This document shows positions 22,255-34,526 of a DNA stretch of 64,000 nucleotides, piece after piece (the first letter of the stretch is position 1; every line of letters begins with the position of its first letter). The notes below the pieces were generated by a model. It saw only the letters and a list, made by a program, of their open reading frames with translations. It had not been told where the DNA came from and did no database searches. The position numbers were made by a program, and so were the translations under genes. This stretch comes from Cichorium intybus (taxonomy: Eukaryota; Streptophyta; Magnoliopsida; Asterales; Asteraceae), in the NCBI GenBank assembly GCA_023525715.1, contig JAKNSD010000063.1:248001-312000 (forward strand). Direction: 5' to 3'.

Positions 22255-24386
22255 CTACCGTCGACTGCTCTTCTTCCTGAACTCTGTGTCCTCCTCTGGT
22301 TGAGTTCCCCTTTCAACAGGAATTTCTTTTTCCTTACCTTCCTTTTTAATCTCCTTAGTCTCATCCTTCTCCTGGACTGTTTCTCCTTTTTCAAACTCTT
22401 CCTTACTTCCTGAATCTAGTAAGTCCTCTAAAGTAACTTTTCTCCATTCATCCTCAACAGTATTCACGTGCTCTTTCCCGGCTCGCTGATTATGGGTCGG
22501 ATTAACCTCCGTAGTACTTGGCAACTTCCCATTGTCCCTTTTTTGCTGATCCTCGGCCATTTGTCCAATTTGCCTTTCCATGTTTGCGATAGCTTTTGCA
22601 TTAGCCTGGGACTGCTGCTGAGTAGCACTGAACATTTCATACATTTTTGCAATAATCTCTTCTTGAGTTCCTGGGGCATTGTTGACAGCATTGTTGGGCC
22701 CCCTATTATTATTGCTAGCACTCCCACTCGCATTTCCATTATTGTTTGCAGGCTGGTATGACCTAGGCTGATTAGACGATTAACCTTGGTAATTATTCTG
22801 CCTCTGGTTGTTGAAATTTTGCTGCTGCCCTTGATTATATGGTCTGTAGGGTCGTCTATTGTTGTACTGACCTTGACCCTGGCCATGAACTTGGTTTGCC
22901 TCATGAACTTTCGGTCCTCCTTGACCTCCTTGTGTTTGACCCTGCGGTCCATTTTGCAGCGTTGACATGAGCCTGTCAAACTTCTTATTTAAGTCACTTA
23001 TTTCCTTTTTTACTTCTTTCTTCCAATCAGCATCATCTCCCACTGCTGCTGCTGTGCCTACAGTCTTTCTCGTAGAAAAGTTTGCTTTGGAGCCATTGCT
23101 TAACTGTTCCAAGAACTGCCAAGCTTCCTCTAGATCTTGTCACATAAATGTCCCGCTTGACGAGGCATTTATCATAGCTTGATGTGTTTCGCTAACTCCC
23201 TCGAAAAACAACTTCACTAACTGCCATTTAGGAATCTTATGATGCGGACAGGATCGTAACAGCTCCTTTAACCTATCAAAAGCTTCGTGGAAAGCTTCTC
23301 CTGGTTTTTGCTGGAAGTCCTGAATGACCCTCCTGATCTCCGTTGTTTTGCTTGCCGGATAAAATTCTTGTAGGAACTTGGCCTTGAGCTGATCCCATGT
23401 GGTAATGCTGTTTGATGGTAAAGACGTAAACCAATATTTGGCTTTGTCTTTAAGAGTGAATGGGAATAACCTAAGCCTAAAGATGTTCCTATTGACATTC
23501 CTGGGGGTATTAGCATTGGCAATCGCTATAAATTCATACAAGTGATTGTACGGGTCATCCTGCTTGTACCCCCTAAACTCTGGCAATATTCCTAACAACT
23601 GAGGCCTTATTTCTACTTGAGATTCAATATTGTCAGGAATATAAATTGGCGACGAATCATCATATTCCCGTGGCTGGAAATGTGATGCAACCGATTGCCT
23701 TCTCGGTTGTGCAAAATATAAAGGTTGAGCAGGATTACCGTAAAGATGATCATTATAGTTCTGCTGACCTTGTGGTGGTTGATACTGTGGTGCTCTTCTC
23801 AGAGGTCCTCGGCCTCGGTTCCTTGGTTGCTGAGGTGCTGGTGGCACCCATCCTTCATCTTCTTCATCATATCTCTCCTCTTCCTCTGGATACTGGTACT
23901 GTTGCTGAAGAGGTGGTTGGTATTGTTGTGGTGGTGTAGGTTGAATGTGGGTTGAGGTTTAAATAGAACTGGTTGTGGTTGAGAAAATGGTTGAGAAGTT
24001 GGTGTCTGCTGTCTAGAGACTGGGGTGCCATCACGGGTCGGCTCTCCCCAAGACATTGCAGAGGTGAATGGATTGGTGGATTGTGGTTGTGATACTGGTG
24101 GAAATGATGGAATCGATGGCGAAGTGCATGATGGTATAGGTACAGGGGCTGAAACTGCACCACCAGAAGCACTCGTGCTCCCGAATTGAAACTCTGAAAC
24201 TGGGGGAATAAAAGACATCCCCGTTGCCTCACCTGATGGTTCCTGGGCAACACTTACTGGACTACTACTGACATGACTGAAACTCATGATATTCAAACGC
24301 CTACGGGCACGGATTTTGCGCGCAGTTCGCTCAATCTCTAAGTCAAAATGTAATGGGGATAATTGCTCACCCCTGCGGGTACGCAT
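22255..24386 (-). pseudogene. element A Gag, broken
   Basis: Gag starts at 24386 (MRTRRGEQ) just inside the LTR and runs to about 22255 in pieces. There is a Ser/Pro/Gln-rich N-terminus, a frameshift near 23950, and the retrotransposon Gag capsid domain at about 23600-23150 (motifs LLGILPEFRGY, FPFTLKDKAKYWF, FLQEFYPASKT). An in-frame TGA after GTFM lies near 23138, another stop near 22778, then a Gln/Asn-rich segment and a Lys/Glu-rich tail. No CCHC knuckle is obvious, as in many Athila/Tat Gags. The N-terminal part is duplicated in sister element B (25986-25659). Confidence 0.8.
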
Positions 24387-24497
24387 GCACTAATGCAACA
24401 CGCCCACAAAATCAAAAACCAGAAACTAACCAAATGAAACTCAAAGAAAATCAAGAAACAAAAAGTTCCTACTAATCACCTAATCTAAGCTCACAGC

Positions 24498-24515
24498 TCC
24501 CCGGCAACGGCGCCA
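24498..24515 (-). other. element A primer-binding site (tRNA-Asp)
   Basis: The minus strand reads TGGCGCCGTTGCCGGGGA, which matches the complement of the tRNA-Asp 3' end used by Athila-type elements. It begins 5 nt inside the LTR. Confidence 0.85.
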
Positions 24516-24520
24516 AAATT

Positions 24521-25658
24521 TGACACGCCTAGGTCGTCGTGCGGTCAAAAATAAGAAAAACCTAACACACACACTAGCACAGTGGTAGTCAGGGTCGATC
24601 CGCAGGAGCTACGTGGTCAGACCAGATGACAGATGACCAACTATAGTGTCACGCTATAGTCGGAGGAATTTAGTTTCCACACCCTTGTCATTAAAAATCA
24701 TGAACTCTAAACTAAACAATTCCAAAACAAGCATAGACTAAGCTAAGCTTTAACCCAAACCTAGTTACTTTCTGAAATCAGAAGTGCATCTCTAATTCAG
24801 AAATAAACAAAGGCATTCAACAATTCAAACATAAACCAAATCAAGGTATGAACTGAACCAATAAATAAGGTCCAATGGGACAGTCACTGGCTTAAAGTTC
24901 AAACCTAAGAGCTAACCTAGTTGGCTACCAAAATCAACAAGGGAAGTCAGTCCAATCAAGGTCATTCAAGTATCCAAACACAAACAAACACAATCAAAGC
25001 ATTCAAAAACCAACACAAGCATCAAACACCGAAAAACCAATGTTACTTGTAACCAAATGATTATTATAAACTCAAACTGAATTACAATCATTCAATACAG
25101 TAACAAAGATCCAAAAACAGTAACTAAAATGCTCAAGGTCAGTGGTTGTCACTCCCAAAGACCCTAGCCACTAATGCTAACTATTAAACTAAAAGAAATT
25201 AAACATAAAAACCTGAAATGCCAAAAGGTAGTTGCTGAAAACGAATTCTTGGAGTCAAAGAGCCTCTACGGTCGATTTTTCACCAGGGTTTTGCTAAGGG
25301 TTTCGGCTGTAAATGCCTCTATTTATAGTTAAAATTTCCCGCAGCCGCGCCGCGCATTTAAGTGAACCGCGGCGCGCGTACTTATCTTCTCCCGTTTTCT
25401 TCGGCCTTTGAATTTGGTTCACCGCCTTGAATCCGCGTCGCGCCATTGCAAGACCCGCGGCGCACGTACGTGTTTTCCTGATTTTATATTTTTTTCCAAA
25501 CTTTCTCCAATTTGCACGCTTTTGGTCCTTGTTTTCGTTATTTTCTTCCAAACAAGTACTGGCACGAAAAGTGAGAATACCACGAGATATATGATATAAT
25601 TTCACTAAGAATAGGGCTCAACAACGACTAAAATATGTAATATCACTAGGCGTTGTCA
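24521..25658 (-). repeat. element A 5' LTR
   Basis: About 1138 bp. On the minus strand it starts TGACAACGCC and ends GGCGTGTCA. Its right edge abruptly meets Gag sequence of element B. It carries CpG-rich blocks (25345-25380 and 25430-25470) that recur in diverged form in the B LTR. It is homologous to 26120-27196. Confidence 0.85.
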
Positions 25659-25986
25659 CAGATGTAAATGGGTTTGTGGATTGAGGTCGGGATAAAGGTT
25701 GAAATGGTGGAATCGACGGCGGAGTGCATGAAGGTATAGGTGCAGGGGCTGAAGCTGCACCACCAATAGCACTCGTGCTCCCAATGTGAAATTCTGAAAC
25801 CGGGGGAATGAAAGACATCCCCGTTGCCTCACCCGAGGGTTCCTGGGCAACACCTACCATACTACTACTGACAGTACTAAAACTCATTGTATTCAAACGC
25901 CTACGTGCACGGATCTTGCGTGCAGTTCGCTCAATCTCTGAGTCAAAAAGCAAAGGGGATAATTGCTCACCCCTACGGGTACGCAT
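25659..25986 (-). pseudogene. element B Gag N-terminal fragment
   Basis: A second copy of the Athila-like Gag start (MRTRRGEQ, ATG at 25986) is closely similar to 24386-24050 in element A. It ends abruptly at 25659 where the A LTR begins, at a point corresponding to CAGAGG near 24060 in A. The rest of B's gag must lie beyond A, left of the window. This shows A inserted into a relative. Confidence 0.85.
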
Positions 25987-26096
25987 GCACTAATGCAACA
26001 CGTCCGAAAAATCAAAAACCAAAATCAAAATTACTAACCAACTAAAAAGAAACTAACTAACAAGTCCTACAAATCACCTAATCTCAAGCTCACAAC

Positions 26097-26114
26097 TCCC
26101 CGGCAACGGTGCCA
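26097..26114 (-). other. element B primer-binding site
   Basis: The same tRNA-Asp site as in element A with one mismatch (TGGCACC in place of TGGCGCC), 5 nt inside the B LTR. Confidence 0.8.
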
Positions 26115-26119
26115 AAATT

Positions 26120-27196
26120 TGACATGCGCAGCGGTCGTTTTGCTGTCAAAAATAAGAAAACCTCACTCTCACTTAGCACAGTGGAAGTCAGGGTCGATCC
26201 ACAGGAGTTACGTGGTCGAGTCAGGTGACAGATTACCAACTGCAGTGTCATAGCTACAGTCAGAGGACCTAGTTCCTAGCTTTTGACTATCAATCCCAAA
26301 GAGTATAAACTAACTAAAACTGCTAACCAAACCTAGTCACTTGCTGAAATCAGAAGTGCATCTCTAATTCAGAAGCAAACAAAGGCAATTCAACATCAAA
26401 CACAAACCAAGCATAAACTGAACCAATAACTAAAGTCCAATTGAACAGTCACTGGCTAAGTTCAAACCAAAAGCTAACCCTAGTTGGCTACTAAAATCAG
26501 CAAGGGAAATCAGTCCAATCACGGTCATTCAAGCATCCAACACAAAACAAACATCCACAATCCAATAACAAGCATAAATACCGAAAAAGAGCAATTACTT
26601 GTAACCAAATGATTCATTAACATCAAACTCATATCCATTGGTACAAAATAGTAACCAAAAGGTCCAAAAACAAAAACTAGAACTAAATATCCAAAGATAC
26701 TAGCCTATGATTTCTAACTATTAAACTAAATGAAAAGTAAAGCTAAAACATAAAAAAATACCAATTAATGGTTCTTGAAGCTGAATCTCGGAGTCAAAGA
26801 GCCTTGGGGGTCGATTCTACACCAGGTCTTAGCTAGTTTTTTCGACCTAAAAGCCTCTATTTATAGTTGCAAAAATCACGAGACCGCACCGCGCTTTGAT
26901 GGATCCCGCGTCACGCGTAGGGGTTTATCTCCGTTTCTTCGGAATTTGAATGTGTTCCACCGCCTCATCACCGTGTCGCGCTTTGATGTTTTCCGCGGTG
27001 CGCGTACGTATTTTCTGATTTTGCCTTGATCTTCAAACTTCTTACAAATTGCACACTTTTAGTCCCTGTTTTCATTATTTCTTTCCAAACAAGTGCTAGC
27101 ACGAAAAGTGAGTAATACCAGTAGATATGTGATATAATTTCACTAAGAATAGGGCTCAACAATGACTAAAATATGTGATATTACTAGGTGTTGTCA
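26120..27196 (-). repeat. element B 5' LTR
   Basis: About 1077 bp, homologous to the A LTR with clear divergence. On the minus strand it starts TGACAACACCTAG and ends GCGCATGTCA. Its right edge (27196/27197) meets unrelated sequence, so B inserted there. The partner duplication of GCTCC (27197-27201) lies outside the window. Confidence 0.85.
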
Positions 27197-28692
27197 GCTC
27201 CCTGTAAAGAATGGTTGTGGGTTTGATAGAGACAGTTGGATACATATCACTTCCTATCAGATTGTCATCCAGATTTAAAGATATGTTTCCTATAGTGTTT
27301 TCTCCGGATTCTTCATGAAGAGAGACGATGGGATCATTTTGAGTGACACTTTTCTGAATAGGTTCGGATACCCTTTCACGATCTTCAGTTTCTTTGTCAT
27401 ACAAATCGTCTTGCGCCAGTTTCTACAGAATCTCATGAAGTATTTTTCTTTGAATCTCCGAGCGCTCAAGCTGAACATTATCATCAAGCAGCTTCCATCG
27501 TGAACTTTGTTGTGGTACGTTTTTATCTTTTTCTTTGAAGGAGTCTTTTAGGGTTTGGAGTTGATAATGATGGAGTTCAGTAGTAATACGTCTAGTACGT
27601 ACAACGTCATCAAGCTGAGATTTCAAAATTTCAAATTGACTAGAATCCTTCTGAGCACTTGTTTCCGGTACAGGTTCTCCAAAAATCAATCTTCTCTTCT
27701 TCTTCTTCTTCTTCTTCTTTGGATTAACCTCCGTCAGATATAAAATCTATGTCATGTATTTGATCATCAGAGGAATCAGATTTTTGTTTAACAAAGAAGA
27801 TAATGTTAACACTCAATAAACACTAAAGTTATCTTACAACCAACAGTTCTGAGGAACTCTGTTCAAGTTATCTTGGAATGAAGTTCCAATATAACCACCT
27901 ATTAATATAGGTTGCTTTGATGTTGAGCCTATCAGGATTTTCTTCGAATTAATCGAAGTTCAGGCAGATATAAATACCCGCAACAAAGTAGTGGCTTTTG
28001 ATTCTGCAATGCCAAGAAAAAGAGATATTCTCTCTAATAGAGTCGATTTGTAACGTGTGAGTGTTTTGTACGTGCGAGTGTCTGGAGACTAAAGACGAAT
28101 TGCTTGCAATTCTATGGAGAGAATAGTAAGAGTTTGATAAGGCTTTCCCTATGTAATATTGAGATGAATTATCATTGATAGTTCAAATGGAAGGCTTGGG
28201 TTAAAGGTGACCCGATAATAGATCTATCTAATATCACCGCTAGACTATTGAGAGTCAATGGTATGCAATAACGTCTGTAGTTGGAATTAGGGATAAGGAA
28301 TGAAGTAAGTAAAAGGATTACTTACCTGAATTTCTCTAAGTTATTTCTCTTTGGTTCAACTGCTACAGACGAAGGTATTGTTTTATTCGGATCAATACTC
28401 GGAGTCGAGTTCTTCGGATTTGACATTGTTGGTCTCGTAGGTTTCTTGGATAATCTGGGCGAGATTGGAGAGGTAGGCCCGAATAAGGATGCAGATGGGC
28501 TAGGTTCAATCGGATCTTATTGAGCCGTATCTGTGATATGAGCATCAAGAAACTTGGAGTCCTTCAGAATAAGACTTATTATTTACGAGGGGAGTCGCAA
28601 GGTCTTTGGTTGACCAGGTTGATCAGTTGAGACATGGTATTTGCGAATTTTCTTCGTTTAAAAGCGTGGAAGAGTTTCATCAATTGGAATCT
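27197..28692 (-). pseudogene. C-terminal remnant of a Copia accessory ORF (Copia-1)
   Basis: Minus-strand pieces: a Pro/Ser-rich segment at about 28538-28326; a stop-containing segment at about 27995-27790; then a poly-Lys run from a CTT repeat (27692-27719) leading into a coiled-coil-like frame (27689-27423) that continues past one in-frame TAG to 27197. A good donor-like CAGGTAAGT (28322 region) and a pyrimidine-rich acceptor-like TTGCAG (28003 region) also occur on this strand. Disordered and coiled-coil tails are typical of the accessory ORF whose N-terminal half lies at 38760-36845. The link to that ORF is inferred from position and strand. Confidence 0.4.
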
Positions 28693-29060
28693 TGTAAGTC
28701 CCGAATTCGCTCCAAAACAATATCAATCATATAATAATTCAATTGGTGCGGAAAACCAACTGAATCACAATCAAGAAAATAAGACCAAGATGAAGTAAGA
28801 TGAACTCAAAGATCAAAATGCATTCATTTGTATTGATTGGTAAAGGACTAATACAAAATGATCATCAACACATAGAACTCAACACCACCACCTTGATTTC
28901 GGCCAACCAACCCTTTACACACCATCTACACAACTATATATACTAACTAGATAAACCAATCCCATTACATGTTAAGCCTAAACCCACAACTAGCCTAACA
29001 AGCCCAAAACGCCTACAGACAAAATAACGAAAGCATAAACCACCAAAATAGGGCCCAACA
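28693..29060 (-). repeat. E3 3' LTR
   Basis: 368 bp. It reads TGTAAGTCCCGAATTC at its left edge and ends GGGCCCAACA. It is a direct repeat of 36494-36844. Confidence 0.92.
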
Positions 29061-29075
29061 ATCTCCCCCTTGGTT
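29061..29075 (-). other. E3 polypurine tract
   Basis: The minus strand reads AACCAAGGGGGAGAT directly before the 3' LTR, which fixes the element's orientation. Confidence 0.85.
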
Positions 29076-29125
29076 TGATGCTTTCTTATCTATCAAAGTT
29101 CAAGGTCTAATAGATTTATATATGT

Positions 29126-31781
29126 TCATGCCAAAGCCCCAGCCCAATAGCCTCTTTCAGCAATCCTTATAGCAGTCCTTGTGAATGGTTTAGCGGTGAC
29201 TTCAAACAGATGGTTTTCACACACTATTTGAGTATTGGCAAGCTTCTTTATATCACGTTCACTGAACATCAATAAATCCTTGGGCTCAAGCAGACGAATC
29301 TGATTATCTCCAAGCTTGATCATAGCAGTGTGAGATGAGGGATCAAATGCCCAAAACTCCATGTTATGAAGGGAACCATCAGGAAGCGGTTTACGGATGG
29401 GAGTGGCCTTGAGTTTGTCGGTGGCAGGCCAGTAGACATGCTTGATTCGTTTGCCTTCAGGGTATCTAACACCCTTAAGCCTCTTGGTGAAAGATTTTGC
29501 AGTCTTCATTCCCTTAAAGTCGTTCCTTACTTGAATCTCCAGGAATCTAAAGAATTGGCAGGCATCTGAATTTCCAGAAGGGTTGTAGAAGGGAGAGCGA
29601 GACAACTCCATTAAGTCCACCTTAGTCCATGATGTGAACCTGATGGGCTTGTTGTAGTACTCCATTATGTCAGTATTCCTCTTCACCCACCACATCTTCT
29701 TGTCACCATCATAACCCCAAAACTTAATCCCTAAACGATCTCCATACTTATCGGTGAATCGTTCCTGCAAGTCAGTAAAAAACACCACATGTTCATCACT
29801 ATCACAAGCATGTCGATCAATGTTTGCAAATAAAAAAAATATCAATTATGTATGTCAGTGTGGTTCGAGGGCAAGCGTATCTCCCCGTTTTGCCTTCTGG
29901 AGCTCTCTCTGTCTCTGTTCTTCTCTCATGTCTTCAGCAGTGTATGGCCCAGAAGCCATGTAATCATCAATATTCACACTGGAACCATGAATAAATGGTT
30001 GGGAACCAGAAGCAGTAGCATCTCTATTTTCTTCAGCATCGGGAGCAAGGAAATCATCTCCAAACTTTTGAGACAGACGCTGCCTCAAATCAAAGAATAA
30101 TGTTGAGATTCCACCCAGGTTTGCCTCAAGTTGAGTGATATTCTGAGCTTTAGGAGAGTTATCCTTTTCAAGATCTCCCACCCTGATGCCAAGATTTCCA
30201 ATTAAAAATTCTTGATTGCTAATTTGTAAGTCTTTCTCCGTGGATTTTTGTTCGAGCTCAAAGACTCGATTCTGTAGGGAGACCACATCAACAAACTCTG
30301 ATTCGAGCATTATGTTCTTGCCCTTTGATGTGTTTATAGGGGGTGGATTAGAAGAGCTTCCACCAGCTTGAAATTCAGTGGTTGGCACCACTACCTCTTC
30401 AATAGTTTGTTCATAAACAACCTCGCGAATTGGGCTTTGATGGTCCAAGTCCATTAGATTGGAATCAAACATTGGACTTTGAACCTCTGGAAATATTTGA
30501 CTTGGGATCTCTTGGATGATTGGGCTTTGAACTTCAGGAATAACAGTGCTTGGGTCTACACGAACTGTAGAGCTTGGATCAGTTTCAGTGGGTGTGGGTG
30601 TAGGAGTAGAAGTATCTTTGGGAGTCTCTGGACAGTAGACTCCTGGGCGTGGATCCAGTCTTCTTCTATTTTTCTGCACAAGGTTGGCTGTAGGATCATC
30701 AGACTCACTTTCCGTGGGCTCAGCAGTAACATCATCAACTTGTTGAGGAGGAATCAACACAGTTGGCTGAGGGGTTTCTGTTTCAGTTTCTGTTTCCTTT
30801 TCTTCCTCATCTCCAGAAGGGCCAAACACACTGGCCATCAGGTCATCGAACTCTTTCTCAGTAAGCTCGTGGTTTTCTTCTTCATAACTCTCCTCTTCAT
30901 CATCAACTTCTATCACATCCTCATATCCAAACACTAGATTTGCTCTGACTCTCTCTGCTTTAGCATCAGGTGCAATAGGTGCTTCAGGAGTCTCTTCAGC
31001 ATCAGCAAACCTACCAAACTTCACTAGCTCTCTCAATCCCTTGTAACCAGTTGAATTCTTTCTTACTTGCTTCATCAGAATGAAAGTATTGGGACCCAGA
31101 AGCTTCAGATCAAGTTTGTTTGCAGTCTTTTGGAGCTGGGGATATCTCTGGTTGAAAATCTCTTGTAAGAACCAGGGATACATCAGAAAGAGATCCTTTT
31201 TTATCATCTACAGGTTTCTTTGCATCTCCTTAAACACATATCTCGAGTAGTTGTACTCCCAGTCCAGAGCTAAGGATACGATAGTAGCAGTAGTAACTTG
31301 GCTGATCTCGTCAGACCCTCCTTTCCTTCCAGAAACACAGAGCATAAACGTGTGTGCAAGAAATCTCCAGAACGACGAAAGCATCTTCTTTAAAGTATGA
31401 GGATAATCTCCTTCATAACGTAGCTCAGCAAGTCCAGCCTTCACTTTGTCAACTGGTATTCAGTAGGGAACCCGGCTTATCAACAAATTCAAGAACTTCT
31501 TGAATCAGTTGTTCAGAAATGACAATTTTGTCTCCTTGCACAGTCGATTTGATGGTCACATCACCTTCTCCTTCTTTGCTGATAGCAGCACCTTTCCAAA
31601 AGTCATTGACCAGGTCCTTGCAGATAACTGGATTGACGCGCAACGCGTGAGAGATGCGGAAATTCTTTAGACCATTAATCATGGACTGAAACTCCTTCGT
31701 CTGTGCAGCAGGTAGATCCATCAAATAGCCGGGAATGTTGTAAGCATCCACGTGCTTCAAATAGTTTGATTCAGCACCCAT
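29126..31781 (-). pseudogene. E3 accessory ORF (about 880 residues, broken)
   Basis: Minus-strand gene downstream of where pol should be. The N-terminal domain (from ATG 31781) has WKGAAISKEGEGDV and EVLEFVDKP. A frameshift near 31450 leads to a second segment with WRFLAHTFMLCVSGRKGG. An in-frame TAG after EMQRNL (31208) precedes a 450-codon frame with an acidic Pro/Thr/Glu-rich middle and coiled coils, ending at 29855. A last 239-codon frame holds a compact unknown domain (WWVKRNTDIMEYYNKP, YPEGKRIKHVYWPATDK). I recognise the N-terminal part as a type found in Asteraceae Copia-linked ORFs of unknown function. No signal peptide or membrane segment is evident. Confidence 0.65.
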
Positions 31782-32660
31782 TTATCTGCACCAAGCTGGC
31801 CAAGTAAGAAAATATTTCACATAAATTTAAGTTAACTCACAATGTTGCCTAAAACAATTTCCTGGAATTAATTAACCGTTATTGTGATAAGGAAATTAAT
31901 TTTTTTTTAAAAAAACTTTAAATTTAATTTCAAATTTAATTTTAAAATTAATCCCAAAGAAATTATTTAGCCCAAAATAAATTGATTTCGGTCCATTTAA
32001 ACAAGAAATCCGTCCAAATATATCAAGGTTGCTCCATAATAATCAAGATACATAATCCAGTGGACTGATTTCGGCCCAAATGGATGATTTCAGTCCACAA
32101 AGACCGATTTCGGTCCAAGCGGGTCGGGTACAAACAATCCAGATGAAGCGAGTCGGGTCAAAGGGGGATTTCGGTCCACATGCGGGTATTCGGTTGGAAT
32201 GGATCGGATCCTTGAACGATTTCAGTCCGACCCGGATCCAACCGATAACCCGGTTTCCTCGAATGACGTAATCGACCGAAAAGCTCGCGATATCGATGCT
32301 AAAATCTCGAAATCGACCCTGAAAACCTGCAACTTTTCACAAATCAAACCTACCAAACGCAATACTGAGATCATTAGCAACAATGGAAGCAAGAAATGGA
32401 ACCTTTTACGGTGAAAAACACGAAATCGAGAGAGAGAGAGAGAGACGAAGGATGTGCGAGAGTTCGAGAGAGAGAGAAAGAGGGAAAAGTGGCTGCTATG
32501 GTTTGCAAAAGTGGGAACGGTGAGGCGGTGGAGGGTTTTATACCCCGAAAACCCAGGTAGGCCTAAGGGTTTTCGGCCCATGGTCCACAACAGCCCACAC
32601 TCGATTTCGGTCCAAGTCGCAGAAAAAAAATGTTTCTGAGTTTTATTTCGTGACAATTAA
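31782..32660 (-). other. E3 noncoding segment with TTTCGGTCC motifs and (GA)n
   Basis: Upstream of the accessory ORF. At least seven copies of GATTTCGGTCC or close variants lie on the plus strand (31987, 32066, 32083, 32104, 32168, 32218, 32602 regions), and a (GA)n run lies at about 32428-32445. A 144-codon minus-strand ORF (32656-32222) has low-complexity Ser/Leu/Phe content and is not convincing as a gene. Confidence 0.5.
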
Positions 32661-34526
32661 AATAAATAAAAAATAAAAATACAATAAAATAAAATTACAC
32701 GAGAATTTTAGAAAGATTAAATATGTTTTTCACATGATTTTCGCATTAATTTAGACTTTTTATTTGATTTTCGCATTTTCGCATTTTTATTTGTTTTTCT
32801 CATTTTTAAATTTCATATTTAATTTTTATTTGTTTTTGCATTTTTAATTTTTATTTTTTTCACATCTATAACTTTTGTTAATTTCTCCCCTAAATCAAAT
32901 ATTTAAGGAAATTTTTGATTTTCTAAAAGTTTAAAATAATTAAAATTTAGATAATAATTTTTTTTAAAATGTACAAAACACAGTCCATTACATTCTACCA
33001 AAATTTCAAGGTCGTCCATGTTTGGTTGGTATTTTTTCAGAATAGACTTACGATTATCATTGCAAGCAAAACTCACACAGTCACATTACAAAACAAATTT
33101 AGTTAAAATAATACATATTCAATTTAGAATTTATTGAAGGATATGAGCATTTATTGTGTCAAATGAATCGCCAACCCGGATAATCATCTTAAAATTCATT
33201 TCATTTCGAAACGTCTTTTCCAGTTTCTTCACTTTGAATGAAAAGCTTTATCTCGAGAATCTATCTCTCAATAGAATTTCCATAACATATATATGTTATC
33301 TCCCCTTTCTAATCGAGAAACTCTTTGGTTAACTGGCTCTTTTCCCTAAGACTATGTTCCTTTTAAGTCATAACTCTTACATGTTTTCCTTACTCTTTTG
33401 CTTTGTGCAACATCGGCATCTTTTAAGAAGTTTTACGCAATTTTATTGTTGCGTCTTTTTTGCAACATTGGCATCTTTTCGAGGAGTTCTGATACAATTT
33501 GCATTGATGCTCCTTAAGCTTTAAACATGTGAGCACATTGGCCTCTTTTAGGGTCTCTAGATGGGCTGATTTTGTGCCTCTTTTCATTTGATCCTAATGA
33601 CCCTTTTGACATGTGGACGCATTTGCCTCTTTTAGCCTAACCACACACTACTTTAGTGTGGGTTGTGACAAATGGACACGCTCAGCAGACCAAGATAGTA
33701 TACTAAAAGTTTCTCATAGACCCAAACCATTGGGAAAGCCTGGATAGATAAACCACATATGTAGATGAAATTAAGTAGACACCAATTCTCAGACAATACA
33801 CTTTCACTACAACTTGAAGTTTAACAAACTTTAAGCTCATGGTGATGGTACATAAACCAGATAGGCAACCACAATAAATGTTAGTAATCCTTAAACAAAC
33901 ACTAAACCTTCTATGCATCATTTCAATTCCAGTTATTTCATTTTGCAACATATATGAATCCTATCTAACTTGAAAACAGCTATAGTTATCTTCATGAATA
34001 TCATTTACCAAAATAAGGACAAACTGACAATCAAGACACGATTGGACAATGTGCAGCATAAAATTTTAATTTTTTTAATTTTTCTAATTTTTATGTGTTT
34101 TTCGTTTCATAAGGACATGTAAAGATATTATATTTGCAATTTGAATTTTTAATTTTTATTTTGTTTTTGAATTTTAAGAAAACATCTCTCCCCCTTAAAT
34201 TTTGCACGGAAGAGAGATAAAAATAAACAAAAATAGAAAGTTTGTCACGAATCAGAAATCAGAAAACATTCTATAAGCACACTAGACCAAAATCAGATAG
34301 ACGAGATTAGAAAGATCAAACCGTATATCTGCAATTGAAGAGCCTGGAAGGATTTGCCACTTAAGTGAACACCATCTCTTTTCCCGTAACGGACACATAT
34401 TCTCTATAAAGATTTGAATTGATCACAGTAGAGAGGTGTCTCCCATTATGTGCATAAAGCAGCCATTACCAGCAAACTGAGGTTTGATGATATGCCTCCA
34501 TGGCCACTCCTACACATAATGCAGGA
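32661..34526 (-). other. E3 noncoding AT-rich interior
   Basis: Where pol would be expected there is AT-rich sequence with no open frame of note. A polypurine-like motif sits at 34186-34206 (the minus strand reads AAATTTAAGGGGGAGAG), which may be a relic of a recombination or deletion junction. Repeated CTTTT-containing phrases occur at 33415-33620. No known domain is seen. Confidence 0.5.

Larger units (their letters stand above)
1..25658 (-). mobile_element. Element A: Athila-like LTR retrotransposon, non-autonomous, interrupted
   Basis: A minus-strand element with its 5' LTR at 24521-25658. A tRNA-Asp primer site, a broken Gag, a protease domain and an ORF1-like gene follow in that order toward lower coordinates. 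No reverse transcriptase, RNase H or integrase is visible between protease and ORF1, so it could not have been autonomous. E1 interrupts it at 155-19692. The 3' LTR lies left of the window. Its right end abuts a gag fragment of a sister element (B), so A inserted into B; the expected duplication CAGAT at 25659-25663 cannot be confirmed from one side. Family assignment rests on Gag, primer site and ORF1 similarity. Confidence 0.7.

Noticed and set aside
28281..28523. 80-codon plus-strand ORF
   Set aside because: It lies opposite a more plausible Pro/Ser-rich minus-strand segment of the Copia-1 accessory ORF and has no homology I recognise.
27197..28692. Endogenous pararetrovirus fragment (acidic plus poly-Lys segment)
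   Set aside because: The acidic and Lys-rich pattern briefly suggested a caulimovirid coat protein, but there is no Cys-His knuckle, movement protein or RT nearby. Position fits a Copia accessory ORF tail better.
32222..32656. 144-codon minus-strand ORF in E3
   Set aside because: Low-complexity Ser/Leu/Phe content driven by a (GA)n run and repeated TTTCGG motifs. No recognisable domain.
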